Below are positions 35,990 through 47,656 of a DNA stretch of 64,000 nucleotides, piece after piece (position 1 is the first letter of the stretch; the number at the start of each line of letters is the position of its first letter). The notes beneath the pieces were generated by a model that worked only from the letters and a program-made list of their open reading frames with translations, was not told the DNA's origin and searched no databases. The DNA is from Enterobacter cancerogenus. Lineage in GTDB: Bacteria > Pseudomonadota > Gammaproteobacteria > Enterobacterales > Enterobacteriaceae. Position numbers and translations under genes: made by a program. The stretch lies in the NCBI RefSeq assembly GCF_019047785.1, contig NZ_CP077290.1, positions 4,712,001 through 4,776,000 of the forward strand, read 5' to 3'.

Positions 35990-37528
35990 TTAGTGCGCGG
36001 CCAGTATACCCGCTTGTATTAACCACTGCGTATAGGGAATGAGGGTAATTTTGACGCATAGCAACCCGACAAGCGTCAGCACCAGCGTGTAAGGCAGCGC
36101 CATCCACACCATTCGGCCATACGAAAGTCGTATGAGTGGCGCGAGGGCGGAGGTCAGCAGGAACAGGAATGCGGCCTGCCCGTTAGGGGTTGCTACCGAC
36201 GGCAGGTTGGTGCCGGTATTGATAGCCACGGCCAGCAGTTCGAACTGTTCAGCGTTGATGGCCCCGTGTTGCAGCGCCGCTTTTGCCTCGTTGATGTACA
36301 CCGTCCCGACAAATACGTTATCGGAGATGGACGAGAGTAGCCCGTTGAACAGGTAGAACAAGGTCAATTGCGCATCCGCTTCTGCCCTCAGAACGTAGGC
36401 GATAATCGGGGAGAACAATTCCTGATCGATAATCACCGCCACGACCGCAAAAAATACGGTCAGCAGGGCGGTGAACGGCAGTGCCTCGGTAAAGGCTTTG
36501 CCGATAGCATGCTCGTCGGTGACGCCGGTGAATGTGGTCGCCAGAATAATCACCGACAAACCGATCAAGCCGACTTCCGCGAGATGGAACGCCAGCGCGG
36601 CGATAAGCCAAAGGCCGATAATCCCTTGTGCCACCAGACGCAATTTATCCTGACGCGTGCGCTGGCTGCGGCTTTGCTGGTCAAATTTTTGCAGCTCGCG
36701 GCGAACCGGCTCAGGAAGCTGGGCGCCATAGCCAAAGACGCGGAATTTCTCCAGAAGTATGCAGGTGACAAAACCGCAGACCAGCACCGGGACGCTTACC
36801 GGGGCCATTCGCAGGAAGAATTCGCTGAAATTCCAGCCCGCCGCCTTGGCGATGATCAGGTTTTGCGGTTCGCCCACCATGGTCATCACGCCGCCTAATG
36901 CTGTCCCGACGCCCGCGTGCATCATCAGGCTGCGCAGAAACGCGCGGAACTGTTCCAGCACTTCGCGCTTCTGGGCATCGACGTCGCTGTCATCGTGCAG
37001 GTCGCCTTCCGGTTGTGAAGACGCCACCCGGTGATAAATACCGTAGAAGCCAACGGCGACGCTAATCACCACCGCGACGACCGTCAGTGCATCCAGGAAG
37101 GCGGACAGGAAGGCCGCCGCGAAGCAAAAGGCCAGCGAAAGGATCGTTTTGGAGGAGATGCTTAACAGCAGTCGGGTGAAAATAAACAGCAGAAGCTGTT
37201 TCATAAAGTAGATCCCGGCCACCATAAACATCAGAAGGAGGAGCACCTCCAGGTTTGATGCGAGCTCTTCTTTAACGTGTTCAGCGCTGGTCATGCCGAT
37301 GATGACGGCTTCAAACGCCAGCAGGCCACCCGGCAGAAGCGGGTAGCATTTCAGCGCCATCGCCAGAGTGAAAATAAACTCGGCCACCAGCAACCACCCG
37401 GCTACGAACGGGTCCACCAGAAACACAACAGGATTAACAACCAGAAATACCAGCAGCGTGAGTTTGTACCAGTCAGGCGACTGGCCTAAAAAATTGCGCC
37501 ACAACGCGCGGCCATAAGAGATTTCCAC
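35990..37528 (-). CDS. nhaB: Sodium/proton antiporter NhaB
   Basis: Inner-membrane electrogenic Na+/H+ antiporter, 512 residues (E. coli 513) with about 12 hydrophobic segments. N-terminal [22 protein letters not shown] and the [17 protein letters not shown] segment match the family. It supports growth at raised sodium. It is divergent from fadR, as in E. coli and Salmonella. Confidence 0.95.
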   Translation of the reverse strand: MEISYGRALWRNFLGQSPDWYKLTLLVFLVVNPVVFLVDPFVAGWLLVAEFIFTLAMALKCYPLLPGGLLAFEAVIIGMTSAEHVKEELASNLEVLLLLMFMVAGIYFMKQLLLFIFTRLLLSISSKTILSLAFCFAAAFLSAFLDALTVVAVVISVAVGFYGIYHRVASSQPEGDLHDDSDVDAQKREVLEQFRAFLRSLMMHAGVGTALGGVMTMVGEPQNLIIAKAAGWNFSEFFLRMAPVSVPVLVCGFVTCILLEKFRVFGYGAQLPEPVRRELQKFDQQSRSQRTRQDKLRLVAQGIIGLWLIAALAFHLAEVGLIGLSVIILATTFTGVTDEHAIGKAFTEALPFTALLTVFFAVVAVIIDQELFSPIIAYVLRAEADAQLTLFYLFNGLLSSISDNVFVGTVYINEAKAALQHGAINAEQFELLAVAINTGTNLPSVATPNGQAAFLFLLTSALAPLIRLSYGRMVWMALPYTLVLTLVGLLCVKITLIPYTQWLIQAGILAAH

Positions 37529-37678
37529 GACAGACGTCCTTCCCCGTCAATTAAGATAAGTGACCAGTATACGCATAATTAGCCTGAAAGGCGGCGTAAA
37601 GAGGGGAATGTAAATTTCATTAAAATGAAACGGCGATCCCTCTTTTCTCACTTTGACGCGCTATCTGCCTCTGCACGC

Positions 37679-37695
37679 CTCTGGTATGATGAGTG
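37679..37695 (+). promoter_or_regulatory. FadR-like site overlapping the fadR extended -10
   Basis: CTCTGGTATGATGAGTG contains an extended -10, TGG-TATGAT, and at the same time resembles the FadR operator; it is close to the E. coli fadD operator with CTGGTATGATGAG. It ends 34 nt before the fadR ATG. Promoter role likely, autoregulation only inferred. Confidence 0.5.
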
Positions 37696-37729
37696 CAATT
37701 TGCAAAAGCTGTGTAATGGAAATCTCACT

Positions 37730-38449
37730 ATGGTCATTAAGGCGCAGAGCCCGGCGGGTTTCGCGGAAGAGTACATCATTGAAAGCATCTGGAATAATCG
37801 TTTCCCTGCGGGGTCCATTCTACCTGCTGAACGCGAACTCTCTGAACTGATTGGCGTCACCCGCACCACGCTGCGAGAAGTGCTTCAGCGCCTGGCGCGC
37901 GATGGCTGGTTGACAATTCAGCACGGCAAACCCACCAAAGTGAATAACTTCTGGGAAACGTCCGGACTGAATATTCTTGAAACGCTGGCGCGTCTCGACC
38001 ACGAAAGCGTTCCGCAGCTGATTGATAATCTGCTTTCCGTGCGTACCAACATCGCCACCATCTTTATTCGGACCGCGTTTCGTCAGCATCCTGAAGACGC
38101 GCTTGCGGTCCTGGCTAGCGCTAACGCGGTAGAAGATCACGCCGATGCCTTTGCGACGCTCGACTACAACATCTTCCGCGGCCTGGCGTTTGCCTCCGGT
38201 AACCCAATCTATGGGTTGATCCTCAACGGCATGAAAGGGCTGTATACCCGCATTGGTCGTCACTACTTTGCGAACCCAGAAGCGCGCAGCCTGGCGCTCG
38301 GTTTTTATCACAAACTGAGCGAGTTGTGTTCTACCGCGCAGCACGACCAGGTGTATGAGACGGTGCGTCGTTATGGCCGGGATTCCGGGGAGATCTGGCA
38401 TCGTATGCAGAAAACCCTGCCGGGTGATTTAGCGATTCAGTCGCGCTAA
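37730..38449 (+). CDS. fadR: Fatty acid metabolism regulator FadR
   Basis: GntR-family dimeric regulator, 239 residues, as in E. coli. Represses fad genes and activates fabA/fabB; released by long-chain acyl-CoA. N-terminal winged helix (about 1-72) with [24 protein letters not shown]-terminal all-helical acyl-CoA domain (about 79-228). Start ATG 37730, preceded by GGAAA. Target site seen at fadD in this window. Ends at a terminator. Confidence 0.96.
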   Translation: MVIKAQSPAGFAEEYIIESIWNNRFPAGSILPAERELSELIGVTRTTLREVLQRLARDGWLTIQHGKPTKVNNFWETSGLNILETLARLDHESVPQLIDNLLSVRTNIATIFIRTAFRQHPEDALAVLASANAVEDHADAFATLDYNIFRGLAFASGNPIYGLILNGMKGLYTRIGRHYFANPEARSLALGFYHKLSELCSTAQHDQVYETVRRYGRDSGEIWHRMQKTLPGDLAIQSR

Positions 38450-38452
38450 AAG

Positions 38453-38482
38453 AAAAACCTCTCAGATGAGAGGTTTTTTTTC
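38453..38482 (+). terminator. Terminator of fadR
   Basis: AAAACCTCTCA-GA-TGAGAGGTTTT with eight T, directly after the stop. Confidence 0.9.
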
Positions 38483-38552
38483 GTCGGGTGGCGGCTTCGC
38501 CTGACCCGACCTGTGGGGTTTGCAGGCCCGGTAAGCGCAGCGCCACCGGGCA
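38483..38552. repeat. REP/BIME repeat between fadR and ycgB
   Basis: Two units: GTCGGGTGGCGGCTTCGCCTGACCCGAC and GCCCGGTAAGCGCAGCGCCACCGGGC. The second is nearly identical to the rnd-minE copy. Sits between convergent gene ends. Confidence 0.85.
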
Positions 38553-38563
38553 AAAAGGCTGCA

Positions 38564-40096
38564 TCAGAGCGTATTCAACCGCGTTGGGCAGCGTTCCAGC
38601 AGTTCCACGCTGCCATCTTCATTCTGCTGCTCCATTATGACGTCGAATCCCCACAGGCGATGCACATGCTTCAGCACCTCTTTACGCCCTTTATCCAGTG
38701 GCGCGCGGTTGTGCGGAATATAGCGCAGCGTCAGGGAGCGGTCACCGCGAAGATCCACGTTCCAGACCTGAATGTTCGGCTCCAGGTTGCTCAGGTTGTA
38801 CTGAGAGGAGAGGCGCGAGCGGATCTCGCGGTAGCCCTCTTCGTTGTGGATCGCCGAAATCTCGAGGTAGTTATTCCTGTCGTCATCCAGCACGGTAAAG
38901 AAGCGGAAGTCGCGCATAATCTTCGGTGACATGAACTGGCTGATGAAGCTCTCGTCCTTAAAGTCGCGCATCGCAAAATGCAGCGTCTCCAGCCAGTCAG
39001 ACCCGGCGATATCCGGGAACCAGTATTTATCTTCTTCCGTTGGCGACTGGCAGATGCGTTTAATATCCTGGAACATCGCAAAACCGAGCGCATACGGGTT
39101 GATCCCGCTGTACCACGGGCTGTTGTAAGCAGGCTGGAACACCACGTTGGTGTGGCTGTGCAGGAACTCCATCATAAACCGCTCGGTGACTTTGCCTTCG
39201 TCATACAGATGGTTAAGGATGGTGTAGTGCCAGAACGTCGCCCAGCCTTCGTTCATCACCTGCGTCTGCTTTTGCGGATAGAAATACTGGCTCACCTTGC
39301 GCACGATGCGCAGGATCTCACGCTGCCACGGCTCCAGCAGCGGGGCGTTTTTCTCCATAAAGTACAGCAGGTTTTCCTGCGGCTCAGAAGGGTAGCGCCG
39401 CGCCTCGGCCACGGTTTTCTCCTCCTCACGCTTCGGCAGCGTGCGCCACAGCATATTCACCTGGCTTTGCAGATACTCCTCGCGGCTTTTCTGCCGGGCT
39501 TTCTCCTCCTGCAATGAGATTTTTTGCGGACGCTTGTAGCGGTCGACGCCGTAGTTCATCAGCGCATGGCAGGAGTCGAGGAGCTTCTCTACCTCATCCA
39601 CGCCGTAACGCTCCTCGCAGTCGGTAATGTATTTGCGGGCAAAGATCAGGTAATCGACGATCGAGCTGGCATCCGTCCAGCTGCGGAACAGGTAGTTATT
39701 CTTGAAGAAGGAGTTATGCCCGTAGCAGGCATGCGCCATCACCAGCGCCTGCATGGTAATGGTGTTCTCTTCCATCAAATAGGCGATACACGGGTTGGAG
39801 TTAATGACTATCTCATACGCCAGCCCCTGCTGACCGTGTTTATAGAGCCGCTCGGTTTCAATGAACTTTTTACCGAACGACCAGTGAGGATAATTGATTG
39901 GCATCCCGACGCTGGAGTAAGCATCCATCATCTGTTCGGACGTAATGACTTCAATCTGATGCGGATAGGTGTCCAGACGATAGAGTTTCGCTACCCGGTC
40001 TATCTCGGCGAGGTAGACATCCAGCAGCTCGAAGGTCCAGTCGGGTCCATCGCAGAGACGTGTGCTGTTCCTGGACATGGAATCAATAGTAGCCAT
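38564..40096 (-). CDS. ycgB: SpoVR-family protein YcgB
   Basis: 510 residues, as in E. coli. SpoVR family, unknown biochemical role; in E. coli it is a stationary-phase, RpoS-linked gene that works with the yeaGH group. Strongly conserved core with MEENTITMQALVMAHACYGHNSFF and NEGWATFWHY. Start ATG 40096 chosen from the family; an upstream in-frame Met would add 17 residues. Divergent from dadA. Confidence 0.93.
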   Translation of the reverse strand: MATIDSMSRNSTRLCDGPDWTFELLDVYLAEIDRVAKLYRLDTYPHQIEVITSEQMMDAYSSVGMPINYPHWSFGKKFIETERLYKHGQQGLAYEIVINSNPCIAYLMEENTITMQALVMAHACYGHNSFFKNNYLFRSWTDASSIVDYLIFARKYITDCEERYGVDEVEKLLDSCHALMNYGVDRYKRPQKISLQEEKARQKSREEYLQSQVNMLWRTLPKREEEKTVAEARRYPSEPQENLLYFMEKNAPLLEPWQREILRIVRKVSQYFYPQKQTQVMNEGWATFWHYTILNHLYDEGKVTERFMMEFLHSHTNVVFQPAYNSPWYSGINPYALGFAMFQDIKRICQSPTEEDKYWFPDIAGSDWLETLHFAMRDFKDESFISQFMSPKIMRDFRFFTVLDDDRNNYLEISAIHNEEGYREIRSRLSSQYNLSNLEPNIQVWNVDLRGDRSLTLRYIPHNRAPLDKGRKEVLKHVHRLWGFDVIMEQQNEDGSVELLERCPTRLNTL

Positions 40097-40146
40097 TAGC
40101 GCGCCCTCATTGTTGGTGCTCTCTCTGGCTGGAGAGCCTCCTTTCA

Positions 40147-40153
40147 AGCATAG
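40147..40153 (-). promoter_or_regulatory. Sigma-S-like -10 of ycgB
   Basis: CTATGCT on the minus strand, close to the extended sigma-S -10 CTATACT, about 51 nt before the ycgB ATG. No good -35, as is common for sigma-S promoters. Confidence 0.4.
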
Positions 40154-40311
40154 ATCACCGTGTTAAAAAGCGTGCTGATGGAGAAATTTTTTCTTTGCGA
40201 TTTCTTCTTTTCAATAAGGTAAAAAATGCGGCCCTTGCAGCATTTTATGCTGGTTAAAAATAGCGCGCAGCAGGAGATCCCAAATAAGCGCCATCCCCAC
40301 GGGCAGGGGAA

Positions 40312-40333
40312 GATGTGAGGCAAGTCACCATAA
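40312..40333 (+). promoter_or_regulatory. CRP site of dadAX
   Basis: TGTGA-N6-TCACC at 40314-40329 differs from the core consensus by one base. A TAATAT -10 at 40351-40356 would put the start near 40363 and the CRP centre at about -41.5, class II geometry. dad is CRP-activated and Lrp-controlled in E. coli. Confidence 0.75.
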
Positions 40334-40381
40334 AAAAGTCGTATGTTGAATAATATTTTCAACTAGGTTATCAATCTGTAA

Positions 40382-41716
<1,335 letters not shown>

Positions 41717-41725
41717 GGAGTTGCC

Positions 41726-42796
41726 ATGTCACGTCCTGTTCTGGCGCAGCTCGATTTGCAGGCCCTGAAGGATAACCTGCAAATTGTCCGTCGTGCTGCG
41801 CCGGGTTCACGCGTCTGGTCGGTTGTCAAAGCGAACGCCTACGGGCACGGTATTGACCGTATCTGGGGCGCGCTTGGCGCGACCGACGGCTTTGCCTTAC
41901 TGAACCTTGATGAGGCCATTCTTCTTCGCGAACGCGGCTGGAAGGGGCCAATTTTACTGCTGGAAGGTTTTTTCCACGCCGACGATCTGCCCCTGCTGGA
42001 TAAATACCGCCTGACCACCAGCCTCCACAGCAACTGGCAGATCAAAGCCCTGCAGGATGCGAAGCTGCATGCTCCGCTGGATATCTATCTTAAGGTAAAC
42101 AGCGGCATGAACCGCCTGGGCTTCCAGCCTGAGCGCGTACACACGGTCTGGCAGCAGCTGCGTAATCTGAAAAACGTTGGCGAAATGACGCTGATGGCGC
42201 ACTTTGCCGACGCCGAAAAACCGGACGGCATTGCTGATGCGATGGTGCGCGTTGAGCAGGCGGCGGAAGGGCTGGATTGCCCGCGCTCCCTGTCAAACTC
42301 GGCGGCGACGCTCTGGCATCCTGAAGCGCATTTCGACTGGGTTCGCCCGGGCATTATCCTCTACGGTGCTTCACCGTCCGGCCAGTGGCAGGATATTGCC
42401 AACAGTGGCCTTAAGCCGGTCATGACGCTGCGCAGTGAAATCATTGGTGTCCAGACGCTGAAAGCGGGCGATACCGTGGGCTACGGCAGCCGATACCGTG
42501 CGACGGGGGAGCAGCGTATCGGGATTGTCGCGTGCGGCTATGCCGACGGTTACCCGCGCATTGCCCCCAGCGGTACGCCCGTGTGGGTGGATGGCGTGCG
42601 CACCGGAACCGTTGGCACGGTCTCGATGGATATGATGGCGATTGACTTAACGCCTTGCCCGCAGGCAGGCATTGGGACCCCGGTTGAGCTGTGGGGTAAC
42701 GAGGTCAAAATCGACGATGTTGCCTCTGCGGCGGGCACCGTGGGCTATGAGCTGATGTGTGCGTTAGCGCCGCGCGTACCGGTCGTGACGCTGTAA
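41726..42796 (+). CDS. dadX: Catabolic alanine racemase DadX
   Basis: PLP enzyme, 356 residues, as in E. coli. PLP lysine Lys35 in VVKANAYGHG; catalytic Tyr in GYGSRYRA. Converts L-alanine to D-alanine for DadA. Starts 9 nt after dadA behind AAGGAG, so one operon. Followed by a REP element. Confidence 0.96.
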   Translation: MSRPVLAQLDLQALKDNLQIVRRAAPGSRVWSVVKANAYGHGIDRIWGALGATDGFALLNLDEAILLRERGWKGPILLLEGFFHADDLPLLDKYRLTTSLHSNWQIKALQDAKLHAPLDIYLKVNSGMNRLGFQPERVHTVWQQLRNLKNVGEMTLMAHFADAEKPDGIADAMVRVEQAAEGLDCPRSLSNSAATLWHPEAHFDWVRPGIILYGASPSGQWQDIANSGLKPVMTLRSEIIGVQTLKAGDTVGYGSRYRATGEQRIGIVACGYADGYPRIAPSGTPVWVDGVRTGTVGTVSMDMMAIDLTPCPQAGIGTPVELWGNEVKIDDVASAAGTVGYELMCALAPRVPVVTL

Positions 42797-42813
42797 CCTT
42801 CCACGCGGTAACA

Positions 42814-42842
42814 GGCCGGGTGAGGTGAAGGCATCACCCGGC
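42814..42842. repeat. REP element between dadX and cvrA
   Basis: GCCGGGTGA and TCACCCGGC form a perfect 9-bp inverted repeat around a 10-nt loop, between two convergent gene ends. May also end dadAX transcription. Confidence 0.75.
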
Positions 42843-42848
42843 AAATCC

Positions 42849-44600
<1,752 letters not shown>

Positions 44601-44660
44601 TCAATGTTGTTGTCTCTGTTAAAACCCTAACATATTAACGGCAGAGACAACGTTTAATTA

Positions 44661-44680
44661 AGGCGGTATCACCGCTTTTT
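44661..44680. other. Hairpin just after ldcA with T run on the other strand
   Basis: GCGGT-ATC-ACCGC followed by six T on the plus strand. The gene here, ldcA, is on the minus strand, where no T run follows. It may act poorly for ldcA or stop antisense transcripts. Confidence 0.4.
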
Positions 44681-45594
44681 TATGCTTTTATAACCGGATG
44701 GCCGCCCATTGTTAACTGACTGCCCGAATCTCCATGAATCAGCTGCGCATGCGCCCCCAGCGGCAGGGTGACCGTCTGCTGTTCGTGGCCGAACGGAAGA
44801 CCTGTGATCACCGGAATATCCAGCCGCGAACGGATAAAGTCGACCATGGTTTCAAGCGTATAACCCGCATCGTAATCATTGGGCTGTGCGCCGCTAAAAC
44901 TGCCCAACACGATAGCAGACTGACGGGCAAGAATTCCGGCATGATAAAGCTGCAATAACATGCGCTCGACGCGGAACGGATGCTCGTTAATATCCTCCAG
45001 CACCAGAATGCCATCTTCGATCTGCGGCAGCCACGGGGTGCCAATCAGCGACACCAGCATGGCCAGGTTGCCACCCCACAGCTGACCCTCGCACGACCAG
45101 TGCGGCCCGTTACCCTGCCACTCCACGCTGAAGGTGGGGTTTTCCAGCGCCCGCCAGAAGTGCTCCTGGGTGTAAGCATCAAGTTCCGGCGCGCCAAAAT
45201 TACCGGCCAGCATCGGGCCGCTGAAGGTGACGACGTTATGCAGGGCGAGCAGGCCAAGCTGGATCGCCGTGAAATCGCTGTGTCCGCAAATCAGCAGCGG
45301 ATCCTGCTGCTGGCGTTTGGCCAGCCCCACCCAGTCGATGCTCTCCAGCAACCGACTCGCACCGTAACCGCCGCGCACCGCCAGCACGATGTTATTGCTG
45401 CCACGCAGGTTCACCAGGCCGTTGATATCGTTCAGCCTTTGCGCCTCGGTGCCGGCGAAACGCTGCGACCGACGGGGGATAATTGTCTGATTTTCTACCC
45501 GATAGCCGGATTCCAGTAAGCGCTGAACCCCGCGCTGTGCCGCGTCCTGGTTGATGCAGTAGCCGGAAGGGGCAATGAGATGAAACTGTGGCAT
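44680..45594 (-). CDS. ldcA: Murein tetrapeptide LD-carboxypeptidase
   Basis: Cytoplasmic S66-family serine peptidase that removes the terminal D-Ala from recycled murein tetrapeptides. 304 residues, as in E. coli. Nucleophile Ser106 in ICGHSDFTA; the Glu in ILVLEDINEHP and the His near the C-terminal GHEQQTVTLPLG complete the triad. Divergent from emtA, which also acts on murein. Confidence 0.95.
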   Translation of the reverse strand: MPQFHLIAPSGYCINQDAAQRGVQRLLESGYRVENQTIIPRRSQRFAGTEAQRLNDINGLVNLRGSNNIVLAVRGGYGASRLLESIDWVGLAKRQQQDPLLICGHSDFTAIQLGLLALHNVVTFSGPMLAGNFGAPELDAYTQEHFWRALENPTFSVEWQGNGPHWSCEGQLWGGNLAMLVSLIGTPWLPQIEDGILVLEDINEHPFRVERMLLQLYHAGILARQSAIVLGSFSGAQPNDYDAGYTLETMVDFIRSRLDIPVITGLPFGHEQQTVTLPLGAHAQLIHGDSGSQLTMGGHPVIKA

Positions 45595-45702
45595 GGCAAT
45601 TCCTTGCTGAATGAGACGCTAATTGTCTATATGATGCCGCTTATCCGCTGCCCGCTTCAAGGGGCAGCGTAACCGCGAAGACCGGCTATAAGGATAGAAG
45701 AC

Positions 45703-46314
45703 GTGAAATTGAGATGGTTTGCTTTTTTGATTGTGTTGCTTGCTGGCTGTAGTTCAAAACATGACTATCAAAATCCACCCTGGAACCCTGAAGTGCCCGT
45801 GAAACGGGCGATGCAGTGGATGCCGATCAGCGAACAAGCCGGTAAGGCATGGGGTGTCAGCCCGCGTCTGGTCACGGCGATTATTGCAGTGGAATCCGGC
45901 GGGAATCCGACGCTGGTCAGTAAATCGAACGCGGTTGGGCTGATGCAGCTGAAGGCGTCCACGGCCGGGCGAGAAGTGTATCGCTACATGGGCTGGAGCG
46001 GTCAGCCATCAACCAGCGAGCTGAAAAATCCGGAGCGTAATATCTCCATGGGGACAGCTTATCTGAGCATTCTGGAACACGGCATACTGAAAGGTATCGA
46101 GGATCCGGAAGTGATGCAGTATGCGTTGGTGGTGTCGTACGTTAATGGCGCGGGCGCGCTGCTGAGAACCTTCTCCTCCGATCGCAAAGAAGCCATTGAA
46201 GAGATCAACGACATGGACAAAGACGAGTTCTTTGAACATGTGGTGAAAAACCATCCGGCTCCGCAGGCGCCGCGTTATATCTGGAAAGTTCAGAAAGCGA
46301 TGGATGCCATGTAA
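45703..46314 (+). CDS. emtA: Endo-type lytic transglycosylase EmtA
   Basis: Outer-membrane lipoprotein, 203 residues, that cleaves glycan strands internally to 1,6-anhydromuropeptides. Lipobox LLAGC (Cys16); SLT domain with [23 protein letters not shown], catalytic Glu in AVESGG, and the later [13 protein letters not shown]. Divergent from ldcA. Confidence 0.95.
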   Translation: MKLRWFAFLIVLLAGCSSKHDYQNPPWNPEVPVKRAMQWMPISEQAGKAWGVSPRLVTAIIAVESGGNPTLVSKSNAVGLMQLKASTAGREVYRYMGWSGQPSTSELKNPERNISMGTAYLSILEHGILKGIEDPEVMQYALVVSYVNGAGALLRTFSSDRKEAIEEINDMDKDEFFEHVVKNHPAPQAPRYIWKVQKAMDAM

Positions 46315-46321
46315 GACGAGT

Positions 46322-46344
46322 GTCGGGCGGCGCTGCTGCCCGAC
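46322..46344. repeat. REP-like inverted repeat between emtA and ycgR
   Basis: GTCGGGC and GCCCGAC around GGCGCTGCT, between two convergent gene ends. Likely a single REP unit; no long T run follows. Confidence 0.65.
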
Positions 46345-46349
46345 GCGTG

Positions 46350-47081
46350 TTACAACACTTTATTTGCCCGCTCCCGCGCTTCGCGCTCCAGGGAGAAGAT
46401 AATGCGCTGCAATTCACGTTCCGCCCCCGGGCCAACGTTGAGAAAGCGAAAGCTAAGACGCGGCGTGCTCACGGTTTCGTTTTTACTGTCCACCACCGTC
46501 CGCTCGCCGATCGCAATTAACTGCGCATCAAACCAGAAACGGCCCCAGCCGCCCATATCCAGCTCAATCTGCGAGAAACGCATTCCTTCGACCAGCCCGT
46601 CAGGCGCAGGGGTATCCATCAACGCGCCCATGCCGCCCAGCGACAGATCGAACAGACGGAAGCGGAACTCTTTTTTGTCCGGCATTTTGGCTTTGCAAAA
46701 AAAGGCGGGATGGAGCGGGGCGTGGATACGAAAGTATTCCCGGCGCTGCACAAACCAGAGGTTATCCGGAATCGAAGAGACAAACGCGGGCAGGCCCTGA
46801 TACTCGCTCAGCTCAAGACGCGGTAAAACAAACTCCACCTTCGCGCCCTGGGTTTCAGCCAGCACCGAGACCTTTTCCGCGCGCAGTGCGGCACGGTTCT
46901 CGTACTCCTGGCTGCCCAGATCGACCACCAGGCGTTCTGCCGACGCGTCCAGAATATTGCTAATGAACTGACCAGAAGGCCAGCTGATGCGCAGCGGCAC
47001 CTTCCCTTTTTGCAGGTCGCGTAATATCCCTAACACAGCCAGCGGATTTTGTTTCAGGAACTGCTCACTGTAATTACTCAC
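46350..47081 (-). CDS. ycgR: PilZ flagellar brake protein YcgR
   Basis: 243 residues (E. coli 244). Binds cyclic di-GMP and slows the flagellar motor. N-terminal YcgR domain (about 1-110), C-terminal PilZ domain with the ligand motif QRREYFRI (about 115-122) and DLSLGGMGAL. GTG start at 47081 behind GAGGAG. A sigma-28 promoter lies 40 nt upstream, so it belongs to the late flagellar class. Confidence 0.95.
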   Translation of the reverse strand: MSNYSEQFLKQNPLAVLGILRDLQKGKVPLRISWPSGQFISNILDASAERLVVDLGSQEYENRAALRAEKVSVLAETQGAKVEFVLPRLELSEYQGLPAFVSSIPDNLWFVQRREYFRIHAPLHPAFFCKAKMPDKKEFRFRLFDLSLGGMGALMDTPAPDGLVEGMRFSQIELDMGGWGRFWFDAQLIAIGERTVVDSKNETVSTPRLSFRFLNVGPGAERELQRIIFSLEREARERANKVL

Positions 47082-47120
47082 GCCAGATGGCTCCTCGATG
47101 TGTGACAGACTGTCTGTGGG

Positions 47121-47147
47121 TTATCGGCAGCCTGGGGTGAAACTTAA
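47121..47147 (-). promoter_or_regulatory. Sigma-28 (FliA) promoter of ycgR
   Basis: On the minus strand TTAAGTTT (47147-47140), 11 nt, GCCGATAA (47128-47121): a near-perfect match to TAAAGTTT-N11-GCCGATAA. Places the start about 30 nt before the GTG. Confidence 0.9.
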
Positions 47148-47287
47148 TACAAACCGATGAGATTTTTTCACTGCAAGGGCAATTTAAGTCGGTGAGATGA
47201 AAACGGTTTTATGACGGTGACCTATAATCAGGATAGCTGCGCGGAGGGTTTTCTGCGCGTGCGTTAAACCTGAAAGAGGGTATCGCT

Positions 47288-47542
47288 ATGGGTATCATCG
47301 CCTGGATTATTTTTGGTCTTATTGCCGGTGCAATCGCTAAGCTGCTCATGCCGGGTAACGATGGTGGCGGATTTATTCTGACCTGCGTGCTCGGGGTCAT
47401 CGGCGCGGTTGTGGGCGGTTGGCTGGCGACGATGTTTGGCCTGGGTGGCAGCATCAGCGGTTTCAACCTGCACAGTTTCCTGGTGGCCGTCGTGGGCGCC
47501 ATTGTCGTGCTCGTGGTCTTCAGATTGCTCAGACGGGCATAA
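47288..47542 (+). CDS. ymgE: Transglycosylase-associated-type membrane protein YmgE
   Basis: 84 residues, as in E. coli. GlsB/YeaQ/YmgE family, three hydrophobic segments rich in Gly and Ile (MGIIAWIIFGLIAGAIAKLL...). Function unknown; relatives are stress induced. GAGGG lies before the ATG. Ends at a clear terminator. Confidence 0.92.
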   Translation: MGIIAWIIFGLIAGAIAKLLMPGNDGGGFILTCVLGVIGAVVGGWLATMFGLGGSISGFNLHSFLVAVVGAIVVLVVFRLLRRA

Positions 47543-47553
47543 TCCTGCTAAAC

Positions 47554-47582
47554 ACGGCTCTCTTCGGAGGGCCGTTTTTTTT
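47554..47582 (+). terminator. Terminator of ymgE
   Basis: ACGGC-TCTC-TTCG-GAGG-GCCGT followed by eight T. Confidence 0.88.
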
Positions 47583-47604
47583 GCGGCTATCTTGATTTGC
47601 AAAT

Positions 47605-47623
47605 TGAAATGATAATAATTGTC
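47605..47623 (+). promoter_or_regulatory. Fur box before the TonB-dependent receptor
   Basis: AATGATAATAATTGTC (47608-47623) agrees at 14 of 16 positions with the last 16 bases of the classical 19-bp Fur box. A second AT-rich, Fur-like stretch, ATCATTTATAATAATG, follows before the ATG. Iron repression is the expected outcome. Confidence 0.75.
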
Positions 47624-47656
47624 GTTCCTAATATCATTTATAATAATGAACACACT

